From contig LJHE01000066.1 in assembly GCA_001983555.1 (NCBI GenBank), positions 1 through 46,223 on the forward strand: a DNA stretch of 46,223 bases, in the 5' to 3' direction. A program made the position numbers and the translations under genes. Positions 8,596 through 15,664 of the stretch are shown here, piece by piece. Each line of letters starts with the position of its first letter. The stretch's first letter is position 1. The notes under the pieces are model-generated. The model was not told where the DNA came from, searched no databases, and saw only the letters and a program-made list of their open reading frames with translations. Source of the DNA: Candidatus Epulonipiscioides gigas. GTDB lineage: Bacteria > Bacillota > Clostridia > Lachnospirales > Cellulosilyticaceae.

Positions 8596-9525
8596 TTAAA
8601 AATATATTTCATTAATTAATTTTTTATTTTCTATAAAACGTTGTAAATTTTGTTCAAAAATTTTAGCCACACCTTCATTAATTCCTGTGTTACCAGTTCC
8701 GCCTGCACAATGTGGAGTTATAATAGCAGATTTGATTTTCCATAATCTATGTTCTTTTGGGAGCGGTTCTGGGTCTGTAACATCAAGAGCAGCTCCAGAT
8801 AACTTTCCGCTTTCAAGAGCATCACATAATGCATCAGTATTTACAATCGCTCCTCTGCCCACATTAATTAGAATTGCTCCATCTTTCATTTTTTCAATAG
8901 CAGCTTTATCAATTAATTGTTTTGTATTATCATTAAGCGGAGCTGCAACTGCTACAACATCTGCTCGAGGGAGCAATTCATCTAATTTATTTGCCAAATA
9001 CAATTCATCTACATATTCAGGTTTATGAGCATTAGAATGTCTAACACCAATCACATATGCACCCATTGCTTTAACAAGCTTTGCATAAGCTCCACCAATT
9101 TCTCCAAGACCTATTATTAATATAGTTGAGCCTTTTATAAGACGTACACGCTCAACCATACCCCATTTTTGCCAAATATTTTGATTTTGAAAATCACGAT
9201 GAATTTGAAAATTTCTAAATAAAACTAAATTCATGGTTAACATATGTTCAGAGGTTGAAGAATTATAAGCTCCACTTGCACTGGCAAATCTAATATGATT
9301 TAAATGCTTTTTATTAGCCAAAAAATCAAATCCTGCTGATTGTAATTGCACATATTTTATATTAGGTAATGTTAATAATTTTTCAAAATTTATCATCCCG
9401 AGCATTATATCAGCTTGCTCAATATTTTTTTCACCATATATAAATTCAATCTCTGGATATTTAGGCTTAATTTGCTCAATTATTTTTACAAAATTTTTGG
9501 GTATTATATTCGCTTGAAATTTCAT
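8596..9525 (-). CDS. D-isomer-specific 2-hydroxyacid dehydrogenase
   Basis: 309 aa, standard length. It should reduce 2-oxo acids or oxidise D-2-hydroxy acids with NAD(P). The nucleotide-binding loop is GLGEIG (139-144). The residue closing the second strand is followed by R162-H163-S164 rather than an acidic residue, which favours NADPH, as in glyoxylate/hydroxypyruvate reductase-like members. The catalytic triad is visible: R224 in NVGRGAIV, E253 in DPEPLP and H272 in ITPHCAG. The gene converges on the propeller gene with 18 nt between stops. GAAAGGA is 12 nt before the ATG, a long spacing, but no better start is visible. Substrate unknown. Confidence 0.9.
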   Translation of the reverse strand: MKFQANIIPKNFVKIIEQIKPKYPEIEFIYGEKNIEQADIMLGMINFEKLLTLPNIKYVQLQSAGFDFLANKKHLNHIRFASASGAYNSSTSEHMLTMNLVLFRNFQIHRDFQNQNIWQKWGMVERVRLIKGSTILIIGLGEIGGAYAKLVKAMGAYVIGVRHSNAHKPEYVDELYLANKLDELLPRADVVAVAAPLNDNTKQLIDKAAIEKMKDGAILINVGRGAIVNTDALCDALESGKLSGAALDVTDPEPLPKEHRLWKIKSAIITPHCAGGTGNTGINEGVAKIFEQNLQRFIENKKLINEIYF

Positions 9526-9615
9526 TTGAATTTTATTTCCTTTCTAAAATAAACTAATAGAAATTGTTCTTGTTGATTTTATCTTAAATATTAAAATTTA
9601 TCAAGAGGTTAAATA

Positions 9616-9723
9616 ATGGCTGTTGATTTAATTTCAAAAAATAATATAGCTCATTGCCTACTCAATAGTCTTCTCCTTCCAGAGGGATATAGGTGGGGCT
9701 TAGTGGATTGTGGGGTGTTTTAA
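9616..9723 (+). CDS. Possible small ORF, 35 codons, unknown
   Basis: Starts MAVDLISKNNIAHCLLN and ends GLVDCGVF. AAGAGG at 9603-9608 is well spaced (7 nt) before ATG 9616. The 3' part is unusually G-rich for this DNA (GGTGGGGCTTAGTGGATTG), which may instead mark the remnant of a small repeated element. No known family is recognised. The stretch 9526-9800 otherwise holds only the upstream region of the divergently oriented dehydrogenase gene. Confidence 0.25.
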   Translation: MAVDLISKNNIAHCLLNSLLLPEGYRWGLVDCGVF

Positions 9724-9803
9724 GAATATGAGCTGCTGAGAGATTAAACACAATGAACTTCAAATAATAATAGTAGAATTTATTATAAAAAAAATTTTTA
9801 AAT

Positions 9804-10020
9804 TTATGATTAGAATGTTTAGAATATGTCAATAATTTACATGGAAAGCAATTCCAATATGATAGTGTTTTTGTAGAGATAATGTTATAATTACAATAAT
9901 ATTAAATGTTATATTTTTTTAACATTATGATTAGAATATTTAGAATATGGCAATAATTTAAATATAAAATCAAATTCAAGATGATTATATCTTTATAGGG
10001 AGAATATAATCAATCGTATT
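9804..10020 (+). repeat. Imperfect tandem duplication of the promoter region before the VanZ-family gene
   Basis: Two copies with a period of about 121 bp: both start TTATGATTAGAAT (9804 and 9925), continue with TTTAGAATATG then CAATAATTTA, and end in TATAAT (9886-9891 and 10015-10020). The start of each copy contains a doubled 9-mer, TTAGAATRT-TTAGAATAT. Each copy therefore supplies a candidate -10 and a possible regulator site. The second copy is nearest the gene. Confidence 0.7.
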
Positions 10021-10050
10021 AAAAATTATAAGAAAAGGAGAGTATCAATT

Positions 10051-11511
10051 ATGATTATAGATGTTTTAATGAGCATGGCATATGATATTTTGAATATTAT
10101 ACCAATGATTTTGGTAGCAGGTATAATTTCATTTGTTTGTTTATGCTTTATATATAAGAAATTTAAACTTAATAAGTATAGTAAATTTAAGATTTTGGTT
10201 ACATACGTATTCATAGGTTGGATTATTATGTTTATTTGTGTAACGCAGTTAGCCTTACCTCCTAGTGGAAAATTCTTTACAATGAATTTAGAACCATTTA
10301 GTGAATTTTTTAGATGGAGAGATTATGGATTAAAAAATGGAAATTTTGTTGGTCAATATTTTCTTAATATAGTTATGTTTATACCATTAGGAATTATTTT
10401 GCCTATATTATTTTCTAATTTCAAAAGTTATAAAAAGATTTTTTTATTTTCTTTTGGGTTGAGTCTATCAACAGAATTTATACAAATGATTACCGCTCGA
10501 AGTGCGGATATAGATGATTTATTGGCAAATACAACGGGTGGATTAGTAGGATATGGGATATATTTAATATTTATTGGTCTTATTGCGTTAATACCAAAAT
10601 TCAAATATATGAAGGTTCAAATAGTTAAATATAATACACAATTAATTTTAGGTATTATATTTATAATGTTAAGTGTTACGCCTTATTTATATGTATTAAT
10701 AGTCCCCACAAATCATATTTATGGGGAAACTTATTATGGCAATCATTCTGTAGCCAAAGCAACATTTGCAGAAAATAGTATTATGCCATATCAAACCACA
10801 CAAAACATATATAAATTGGAACAACCAACAACAGATACTATAAAAAACATTATGGATATGTTATCTAATGTTGCAAATAAAAATTTAAACTATCTATTAG
10901 ACGGAATGTTTTATAGAGCTGACGAAAATGACAAAACCATCAGCTCGATAGATATTGCTGATGGTTCATATTATATTTATTTAGATGCTCAGATTGAGTC
11001 TAATTTAACAGAAGACGAAGCTATTGAAATAGGAAAACAATATTTATCTAAACTAAATATTGACTCAAATGATATAGAGAATGTAAATGTTATAGTCCAA
11101 GATAATGAGATAGATGTATATTTTAGAGGATTAAAACAAAAAGAAGAGCTACTTTTCTATGACTATAATATTAAAATAACATTTAATATTGATAGTAATA
11201 AAATTATTGTATCTAATAAAACTATTGTACAAACATTGGTAGATACAGTAGAGATAGTAACACCATATGAAGCTTTTGATATTGCTCAAGACTTAAATGA
11301 TGATAATTATATGAAATGGGATGTTATTATAGATAATGTCTTTTTAGAGTATGAATATATACTTGATACAGGATATATAATTCCAGTTTGGAATTTTGAA
11401 TTTTCTGAAGGAATAAATTTGCGTTTGAATGAGCCAATTCCTAACTATGATCCTTCTTCTGATATAATTTGGCATTCAAAAGCTACAGCTATAGATTATA
11501 ATATTATGTGA
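10051..11511 (+). CDS. VanZ-family membrane protein with large C-terminal extracytoplasmic domain
   Basis: 486 aa. Residues 1 to about 180 are a VanZ domain with about five membrane helices and the family signatures NIVMFIPLGIILP, STEFIQ and ADIDDLLANTTGGLVGYGIY. VanZ proteins are linked to low-level glycopeptide (teicoplanin) resistance and envelope functions. A further helix at about 193-213 leads to a C-terminal domain of about 270 residues. Within it, EDEAIEIGKQYLSKLNID resembles a PepSY/YcdB-like unit and may occur twice (again near EAFDIAQDLNDDNY). This extension is far longer than the usual VanZ protein of about 160-200 aa. AAAAGGAGAG precedes ATG 10051. Monocistronic, behind the duplicated promoter region. 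Confidence 0.82.
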   Translation: MIIDVLMSMAYDILNIIPMILVAGIISFVCLCFIYKKFKLNKYSKFKILVTYVFIGWIIMFICVTQLALPPSGKFFTMNLEPFSEFFRWRDYGLKNGNFVGQYFLNIVMFIPLGIILPILFSNFKSYKKIFLFSFGLSLSTEFIQMITARSADIDDLLANTTGGLVGYGIYLIFIGLIALIPKFKYMKVQIVKYNTQLILGIIFIMLSVTPYLYVLIVPTNHIYGETYYGNHSVAKATFAENSIMPYQTTQNIYKLEQPTTDTIKNIMDMLSNVANKNLNYLLDGMFYRADENDKTISSIDIADGSYYIYLDAQIESNLTEDEAIEIGKQYLSKLNIDSNDIENVNVIVQDNEIDVYFRGLKQKEELLFYDYNIKITFNIDSNKIIVSNKTIVQTLVDTVEIVTPYEAFDIAQDLNDDNYMKWDVIIDNVFLEYEYILDTGYIIPVWNFEFSEGINLRLNEPIPNYDPSSDIIWHSKATAIDYNIM

Positions 11512-11566
11512 TATTATTTCTGAATGCAATTCACTTCACCGCCTATAGAGCAGGATTATTCTTATG

Positions 11567-11623
11567 TTGCCAATATTTTGCCAACTTTTAACCCCTTACT
11601 TTTTAAATTATTTATAGTATAAT
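11567..11623 (+). promoter_or_regulatory. Tandem 11-bp TTGCC box and promoter of the small CxxC exported protein
   Basis: Direct repeats TTGCCAATATT (11567-11577) and TTGCCAACTTT (11578-11588) are followed by TAACC (11589-11593). After 24 nt comes a perfect -10, TATAAT (11618-11623), with a weak -35 candidate TTACTT. The same box recurs before the next gene. A head-to-tail repeat with an 11-bp period is the arrangement bound by OmpR/PhoB-type response regulators; which regulator binds is unknown. The leader after the -10 contains a second AAGGAGGA at 11631 with no start codon after it. Confidence 0.6.
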
Positions 11624-11685
11624 GTCGAAATAAGGAGGACGCCTATAGCTCTCCGCAAATATATTATTAGAAAGGTCGTTATTAT

Positions 11686-12072
11686 ATGAACAAATTTTTG
11701 GCAATAGCATTAGTTGGAGCAATGTCATTTGGTATTTCTGGCATAACTCTTGCTAATGAAGAGAACACCAGTAACAGGGGATGCACATCTTGTAAAGAGC
11801 GTCAAACTCCAATGACTGCAGATGAAAGAAAAGAGTTTATGCTTAAAAAACGTGAAGAAAAAATAATTTCTAGACTAAGTGATGAAGAAAAGAAAACATA
11901 TGAAGCTTTAAATGATGACGAAAAAAAAATATTTGTCGAAAAAAAACGTGAAGAAAAATTCGTATCTAAACTAACAGAAGATGAAAAAAAGAAATATGAA
12001 GCTCTTAACGATGATGAAAAAAAAGCATTTAGACAAGAAAAGAAAAATGAAAAACAAAAAGAGCAGCAGTAA
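11686..12072 (+). CDS. Small exported Lys/Glu-rich repeat protein with a CxxC motif
   Basis: 128 aa. Signal peptide of about 23 residues ending in GITLANEE. The mature part starts with a cysteine pair (RGCTSCKE), then two copies of a roughly 35-residue, highly charged helical unit: EFMLKKREEKIISRLSDEEK followed by KTYEALNDDEKK, and IFVEKKREEKFVSKLTEDEK followed by KKYEALNDDEKK. It ends in a Lys/Gln/Glu tail. I do not recognise a named family; the pattern suggests a surface or wall-associated coiled-coil protein. GAAAGG lies 11 nt before ATG 11686. It shares its upstream box with the following gene, which points to co-regulation rather than an operon. Confidence 0.7.
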   Translation: MNKFLAIALVGAMSFGISGITLANEENTSNRGCTSCKERQTPMTADERKEFMLKKREEKIISRLSDEEKKTYEALNDDEKKIFVEKKREEKFVSKLTEDEKKKYEALNDDEKKAFRQEKKNEKQKEQQ

Positions 12073-12100
12073 TAATTAGCCCTTTCAAGTGCCTTTTATT

Positions 12101-12158
12101 TTGCCTACATTTTGCCAACTTTTAACCACTGATTTTCCTACTTAGTTTATTATATACT
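12101..12158 (+). promoter_or_regulatory. Tandem 11-bp TTGCC box and promoter of the SGAL-repeat protein
   Basis: TTGCCTACATT (12101-12111) and TTGCCAACTTT (12112-12122), then TAACC (12123-12127). A -10-like TATACT at 12153-12158 begins 26 nt after TAACC, against 25 nt at the first box. The last 18 bases of the two boxes are identical while the surrounding sequence differs. Confidence 0.6.
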
Positions 12159-12192
12159 ATAAGAAAATACATAAATTAAAGGGGAGATTGCA

Positions 12193-12750
12193 ATGAATAA
12201 ATTATTGGTAATAGTAGCAATAATAGGTGGAGCAGCGCTGGGTGTTGCAATTGCAACATTAACAAATGAAGAGGCAAATGCATCAGTAATAGGATTTATC
12301 GAAAATACCAGTACATCATTAGAAGAATTTATAGTAAACACACCATTATCTGCGCTTATTAGTAATGACGGAGATATAACTACAGCTGAAAATGATGAGC
12401 AAACTTCAGTAGCTCCTGAAACTATTGTTACACAAAGACAACAAGGGCAAGTACCAGCTATTGCTAGTGATTCTGCTGTGCCAACTATGGCTTCTGGTGC
12501 TTTAGCGCAGAGACAGAAAGGTCCAATTCCTCCTGCTGGTGATGCTTCCGTTACTTCACCTGTTACTCCTGGAGCAAATGTTTCTGGTGCTTTAGCTCAC
12601 AGACAGAAAAGTCAAGTTCCTCCTGCTGGTGATGCTTTGGCTACTTCACCTACTACACCTGGAGCAAATGTTTCTGGTGCTTTATCTCAAAGACAGAAAG
12701 ATCAAGTTCCTCCTGTTGGTGATACTTCCGCTGTACTTACTAGAGAATAA
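12193..12750 (+). CDS. Small membrane-anchored or exported protein with 30-residue SGAL/RQK repeats
   Basis: 185 aa. Residues 3-22 are a hydrophobic N-terminal segment (LLVIVAIIGGAALGVAIATL), either a signal anchor or a cleaved signal. Residues about 31-95 are acidic and Ser/Thr-rich. From residue 101 a 30-residue unit is repeated three times (the last partial): SGAL-[AS]-[QH]-RQK, then a proline pair, (A/V)GD and a Thr/Pro-rich linker ending PGANV. An earlier QRQQGQVPAIASD looks like a degenerate extra unit. No family recognised; the composition suggests a disordered surface protein. GGGGAG is 6 nt before ATG 12193. Same tandem box upstream as the preceding exported protein. Confidence 0.65.
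   Translation: MNKLLVIVAIIGGAALGVAIATLTNEEANASVIGFIENTSTSLEEFIVNTPLSALISNDGDITTAENDEQTSVAPETIVTQRQQGQVPAIASDSAVPTMASGALAQRQKGPIPPAGDASVTSPVTPGANVSGALAHRQKSQVPPAGDALATSPTTPGANVSGALSQRQKDQVPPVGDTSAVLTRE
12493..12732 (+). repeat. 90-nt in-frame tandem repeat
   Basis: Units begin with TCTGGTGCTTTA at 12493, 12583 and 12673, exactly 90 nt apart. The third copy ends with the gene. The nucleotide similarity is high, indicating recent expansion. Confidence 0.85.
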
Positions 12751-12770
12751 GAGCTATATGCAATTATATT

Positions 12771-12788
12771 CCACGCCTAATGGCGTGG
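12771..12788. terminator. Perfect hairpin downstream of the repeat protein and of the URO-D remnant
   Basis: CCACGCC-TAAT-GGCGTGG, without a T-tract on either strand. The same hairpin, slightly altered (CACGCCTAATGACGTGG), follows the intact URO-D-family gene near 15633. It therefore came along with the duplicated 3' end and may be a processing or weak termination signal. Confidence 0.45.
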
Positions 12789-12802
12789 TTGGTGAGCTCA
12801 GA

Positions 12803-13118
12803 CTATCTTCTTTTAAGCTCATTAAAAACTTCATTATAAAACAGAGCATTTTCTATTGGAGTATTAGATAGGATATGGTTTCCATCTGCCATAAAAAATC
12901 CTGGGCAATTTTTACCAATATCAATACATCTTTTAACTTCTGCATATATCTCATCTTTTGTTCCATTTAATAATACTCGTGTATCTGCATTTCCAATAAA
13001 AGAATGAGTTTTTCCATACTTCTCAGCAATATATTTCATATCTGTGGTTGGCTCCATTACAAAACCATCCACCTCGCCATATACTGCAATATAGTCAAAA
13101 TCCATGCCATCAGAAGCA
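12803..13118 (-). pseudogene. Truncated, internally deleted copy of the URO-D-family gene at 15665-16723
   Basis: The last ~90 codons (GFVMEPTTDMK to NELKRR) match the 3' end of the intact paralogue almost base for base, and the homology continues past the stop into the shared hairpin. Upstream, two internal deletions have joined FAS-G-DF to IAVYGEVD and then directly to GFVMEPTTDMK. The parent carries an AAAATCCA direct repeat at both edges of the smaller deletion, and a CCATC/CATCCAC-like match at the edges of the larger one (about 430 bp). The whole N-terminal part is missing. An open frame of 108 codons from a TTG remains, but without the barrel it cannot be functional. Confidence 0.85.
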
Positions 13119-13292
13119 AATTGAACCAACCTCGTAATGTTATTTTGCCTTTTGTAGATAAGTTTCCTCCAGAAGCTGAGCTTTATAAGATAATGACGAC
13201 AAAATTGGTTGATATAGAGTAGTATTTAAATGTAACTCAACATATGATATACTGAGATATAGATTATTTATATAATGAATGGAGAAAATATA
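13119..13292. other. Short region with a coding-like remnant of unknown origin
   Basis: Downstream of the break in URO-D homology, the + strand reads open and protein-like for about 30 codons up to a stop at 13220-13222 (RNVILPFVDKFPPEAELYKI and on to KLVDIE). It has no start of its own and looks like the C-terminal end of a lost gene. The rest is AT-rich and presumably carries the old promoter of the DUF2200 remnant (ATACTGAGATATAGATTAT region). Confidence 0.3.
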
Positions 13293-13639
13293 ATGAATGG
13301 ACATAGTATTTATACTTTTAAGTTTAGTGAAATGTACAAGTTATATCTTGCAAAGGTCGAAAGAAAAGGCAGAAATGCAGATGAATTGAACGAGGTTATT
13401 TGTTGGCTTACAGGATTACAAATGAAGAAGTTTTAAATATTAGTGATGATATTGATATGACAGCTTTCTTTAAGTCTGCACCGAGTTTAAATCCTAACAG
13501 AGGTTTAATTAAAGGCTCTATTTGTGGTGTTAAACTTGTCGAAATCGAAGATCCTATGATGAAAGAAATCCGTTTGCTTGACAAACTTGTAGATGAACTT
13601 GCTAAAGGCAAAGCAATCAAAAAAATACTTAGAAAATAA
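13293..13639 (+). pseudogene. DUF2200 family gene with a frameshift
   Basis: Frame one (13293-13436) gives MNGHSIYTFKFSEMYKLYLA and then KVERKGRNADELNEVICWLTG, the classic DUF2200 N-terminus (HxIYxxxFxxxYxLYxxKxExKGR...WLTG). It then runs into a stop. From about 13415 another frame carries TNEEVLNISDDIDMTAFFKS and then PSLNPNRGLIKGSICGVKL, VEIEDPMMKEIR, LDKLVDELAKGKA, the rest of the family. Loss of one base in GGATTACAAAT just after WLTG explains the split. Ribosome site GGAGA precedes ATG 13293. Function of DUF2200 proteins is unknown. A sequencing error is possible, but the neighbours are also broken. Confidence 0.82.
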
Positions 13640-13653
13640 TTTAGGAGGAAATT

Positions 13654-14007
13654 ATGACACCAACAGAAACACTAAAGTTATGGATAGACACTTTTAATAA
13701 AGCAGATGCAAAGTCACTTTCTGAAATGTATCACTAAGATGCAATAAATCATCAAGTAGTAACCGAGCCAGTAGTGGGCAAGCAAGCTATTTACGAGATG
13801 TTTTTACGTGAATTTGCTTTGTCAGAAATGATTTGTATTCCCGAAAATATTTTTGAAAATGGCGAGTGGGCAATAATGGAATGGAAAGACCCTAAAGGAT
13901 TTAGAGGGTCTGGTTTTTTCTATATCATAGACGGAAAAATCAAATTTCAACGAGGATATATGGATAAACTTAGTTTCTTGAAAATGAATGGACTGCCTAT
14001 TGAGTAA
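13654..14007 (+). pseudogene. NTF2/SnoaL-like gene with an in-frame stop
   Basis: AGGAGGA precedes ATG 13654, and the frame reads MTPTETLKLWIDTFNKADAK then SLSEMYH, TAA (13735-13737), DAINHQVVTEPVVGKQAIYE and so on to LSFLKMNGLPIE at 14007. Members of this family normally have YHEDAxNHQ here, so a single G-to-T change (GAA to TAA) accounts for the stop. The rest (about 117 codons) is intact in frame with no other lesion, indicating a recent mutation. NTF2-like folds include ketosteroid isomerase-type enzymes and ligand-binding proteins; the specific role is unknown. Confidence 0.82.
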
Positions 14008-14079
14008 AATTTTTAATTCCAAAGTATAGACCATACTAGTATGAAAATTTAGAAAGGCAAGATACTTTAGACAGGGAGC

Positions 14080-14250
14080 AGGACAAACGCATGTATGTAT
14101 TTTTTACCAAAATTTTATAATGGCGATCTAACAAAATGTATATTAAATAACAGTGAAGCATAAAATTTTTTGAATTAGTATTTATTTGCTCTAAATTGTG
14201 AGTATATCAAATGGGCATTTGGTCTTTTTGTATACTCATGCGTTTGTCCT
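14080..14250. mobile_element. Small element bounded by perfect 14-bp inverted repeats
   Basis: AGGACAAACGCATG (14080-14093) and its exact reverse complement CATGCGTTTGTCCT (14237-14250) bound a 171-bp non-coding segment. Inside is a small hairpin CAAATG-GG-CATTTG. No target-site duplication is obvious and there is no transposase, so it would be a MITE-type element or a long-range hairpin. It lies directly upstream of the Rpn-type gene and downstream of three pseudogenes. 14008-14079 holds only a CATACTAGTATG palindrome (14032-14043). Confidence 0.5.
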
Positions 14251-14269
14251 TTTAATAGTTAAAAAAATA

Positions 14270-14298
14270 TTCCATTTTTTCAATTCCTATGATATAAT
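14270..14298 (+). promoter_or_regulatory. Promoter of the Rpn-type nuclease gene
   Basis: TTCCAT (14270-14275), 17 bases, TATAAT (14293-14298) preceded by TG one base upstream (extended -10). It lies 46 nt before the ATG. Confidence 0.55.
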
Positions 14299-14343
14299 CT
14301 ATTAAAGTAGTAGAGAGTATGGGATTGGAGCGGATAAAGAAAA

Positions 14344-15321
14344 ATGTCAAATGATAAAATAGAAAAAACATTTATAAATGAGGAAAGTGTTAAGTTAGAT
14401 GAAGTTGTAAAATCTCTATTAGATTTATCGGATGAATGTATATTAGGAACAATAAATGAATGCTTTAATCAAAATTATCAAATTGGACAAATCAAAATTA
14501 AACATATTAAAAGTAAATTTGCAAGACCAGAATTTGATTTTGAAGAGATTGAAGGAGATTTATTAATCGAAATAGATGAAACCCAATATCATCTTGAGAT
14601 ACAAACTTTAAATGATGCTCAAATGCAAATTAGATTAGTAGAATATGCAATATCTATGGGTAAGAGAAAAGCTAAGTTAGATAAAGATGGAGTTATGGTT
14701 ATTCGTATGCCACGACAGGCTGTAGTATTTATTGAGAAAAATAGTGGAGTAATAAACCAAAAAATAAAATTAATAGCTCAAGACGGACAAAATATGACTT
14801 ACTCTATACCAACTATAAGATTATGGGAATATGAAATTGATGAATTGATAACCAAAAAAATGTATTGTTTTTTGCCATTAGTAGTTTTTAAATATCGAAA
14901 AGGTTTACAGTCAATAGTGAGAAGTACAAGCAAAACTAAAAATAAACCAGCTGAAATAAAAAAAGAAAGTCAAGCATTAGTGGATACGATTAAACAGTTA
15001 AATTCAGAAATAAAAAAATTGATTGAAGGAAAACTAATTAAGCTTACTGACTTGCACACAATGTTATTAGCCATAACAAATTTGACCCATTATCTAAATC
15101 ATAAATTTATAAAAGATACAAATTTAACAGGTGAGGTGATAAAGATGACAAAAACATTATACGACCCAGCGGTTGAACAAAGAGGTATTGAACAAGGCAT
15201 TGAGCAAGGACGTGTTGAAGTAGCAAAATCTTTGTTAGATATATTAGATAACGAAACAATTGCGTTAAAAACAAAACTTTCTATTGAGCAAGTTGAACAA
15301 TTAAGATTTGAAAACAAGTAA
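14344..15321 (+). CDS. Rpn-like PD-(D/E)XK nuclease family protein
   Basis: 325 aa. Residues about 60-105 show the PD-(D/E)XK core of the Rpn/transposase_31-type group: a conserved acidic residue in EGDLLIEIDE, then HLEIQT (the ExQ variant of ExK), followed by a helix with QMQIRLVEYA. The C-terminus has the low-complexity EQRGIEQGIEQGRVEVAKSL tail and an LSIEQVEQLR end typical of these proteins. Rpn proteins are DNA endonucleases that promote RecA-independent recombination. The gene sits at the edge of a cluster of duplicated and decayed genes, which fits that activity but does not prove it. GGAG lies about 13 nt before ATG 14344, a weak ribosome site. The gene appears intact. Confidence 0.78.
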   Translation: MSNDKIEKTFINEESVKLDEVVKSLLDLSDECILGTINECFNQNYQIGQIKIKHIKSKFARPEFDFEEIEGDLLIEIDETQYHLEIQTLNDAQMQIRLVEYAISMGKRKAKLDKDGVMVIRMPRQAVVFIEKNSGVINQKIKLIAQDGQNMTYSIPTIRLWEYEIDELITKKMYCFLPLVVFKYRKGLQSIVRSTSKTKNKPAEIKKESQALVDTIKQLNSEIKKLIEGKLIKLTDLHTMLLAITNLTHYLNHKFIKDTNLTGEVIKMTKTLYDPAVEQRGIEQGIEQGRVEVAKSLLDILDNETIALKTKLSIEQVEQLRFENK

Positions 15322-15402
15322 GATGGCTAAAGACTTGATAAGCTATAAAACAAATAAATTTATTAAGTAGCACTTCCATTTGGAGGTGCACAGTTTGTAG
15401 AC

Positions 15403-15458
15403 AAATAACCTAGATGCTAAATTATACAACAGTATAAGTATTAACATTTAGGTTATTA
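15403..15458. repeat. Imperfect 18-bp inverted repeat
   Basis: AAATAACCTAGATGCTAA (15403-15420) is nearly complementary to TTAACATTTAGGTTATTA (15441-15458), with three mismatches across a 20-nt loop. It could act as a terminator-like structure after the Rpn-type gene, though it lacks a clear T-run. Other sequence in 15322-15595 is AT-rich without recognisable genes. Confidence 0.4.
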
Positions 15459-15595
15459 TTAGTATGTATTATCATAAATTTGTCAAAAAAATATAAATTA
15501 TAGAGAATATACCTTCCTTTTAAGCCTTGTATATGGTTCCAATTAGTCAGTTTTTTCAAATTCATGCATGCAAATTCACCTTTAATGATATTCTT

Positions 15596-15630
15596 AAAAA
15601 AAATAGACTATAGACAATCGTCTACAGTCT
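15596..15630 (-). terminator. Rho-independent terminator of the URO-D-family operon
   Basis: On the minus strand: AGACTgTAGAC-GATT-GTCTAtAGTCT followed by A and eight T residues, located about 35 nt after the stop of the gene at 15665-16723. Confidence 0.85.
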
Positions 15631-15664
15631 GTTCACGCCTAATGACGTGGTCGGTGAGCTCAGA

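Noticed and set aside
2825-12732. CRISPR array
   Set aside because: The two regular repeats found (36 nt and 90 nt) are in-frame coding repeats without unique spacers between them; no cas gene is present.
12629-12871. 80-codon frame overlapping the SGAL-repeat gene
   Set aside because: Out-of-frame shadow of the repeats that runs on into the non-coding strand of the URO-D remnant.
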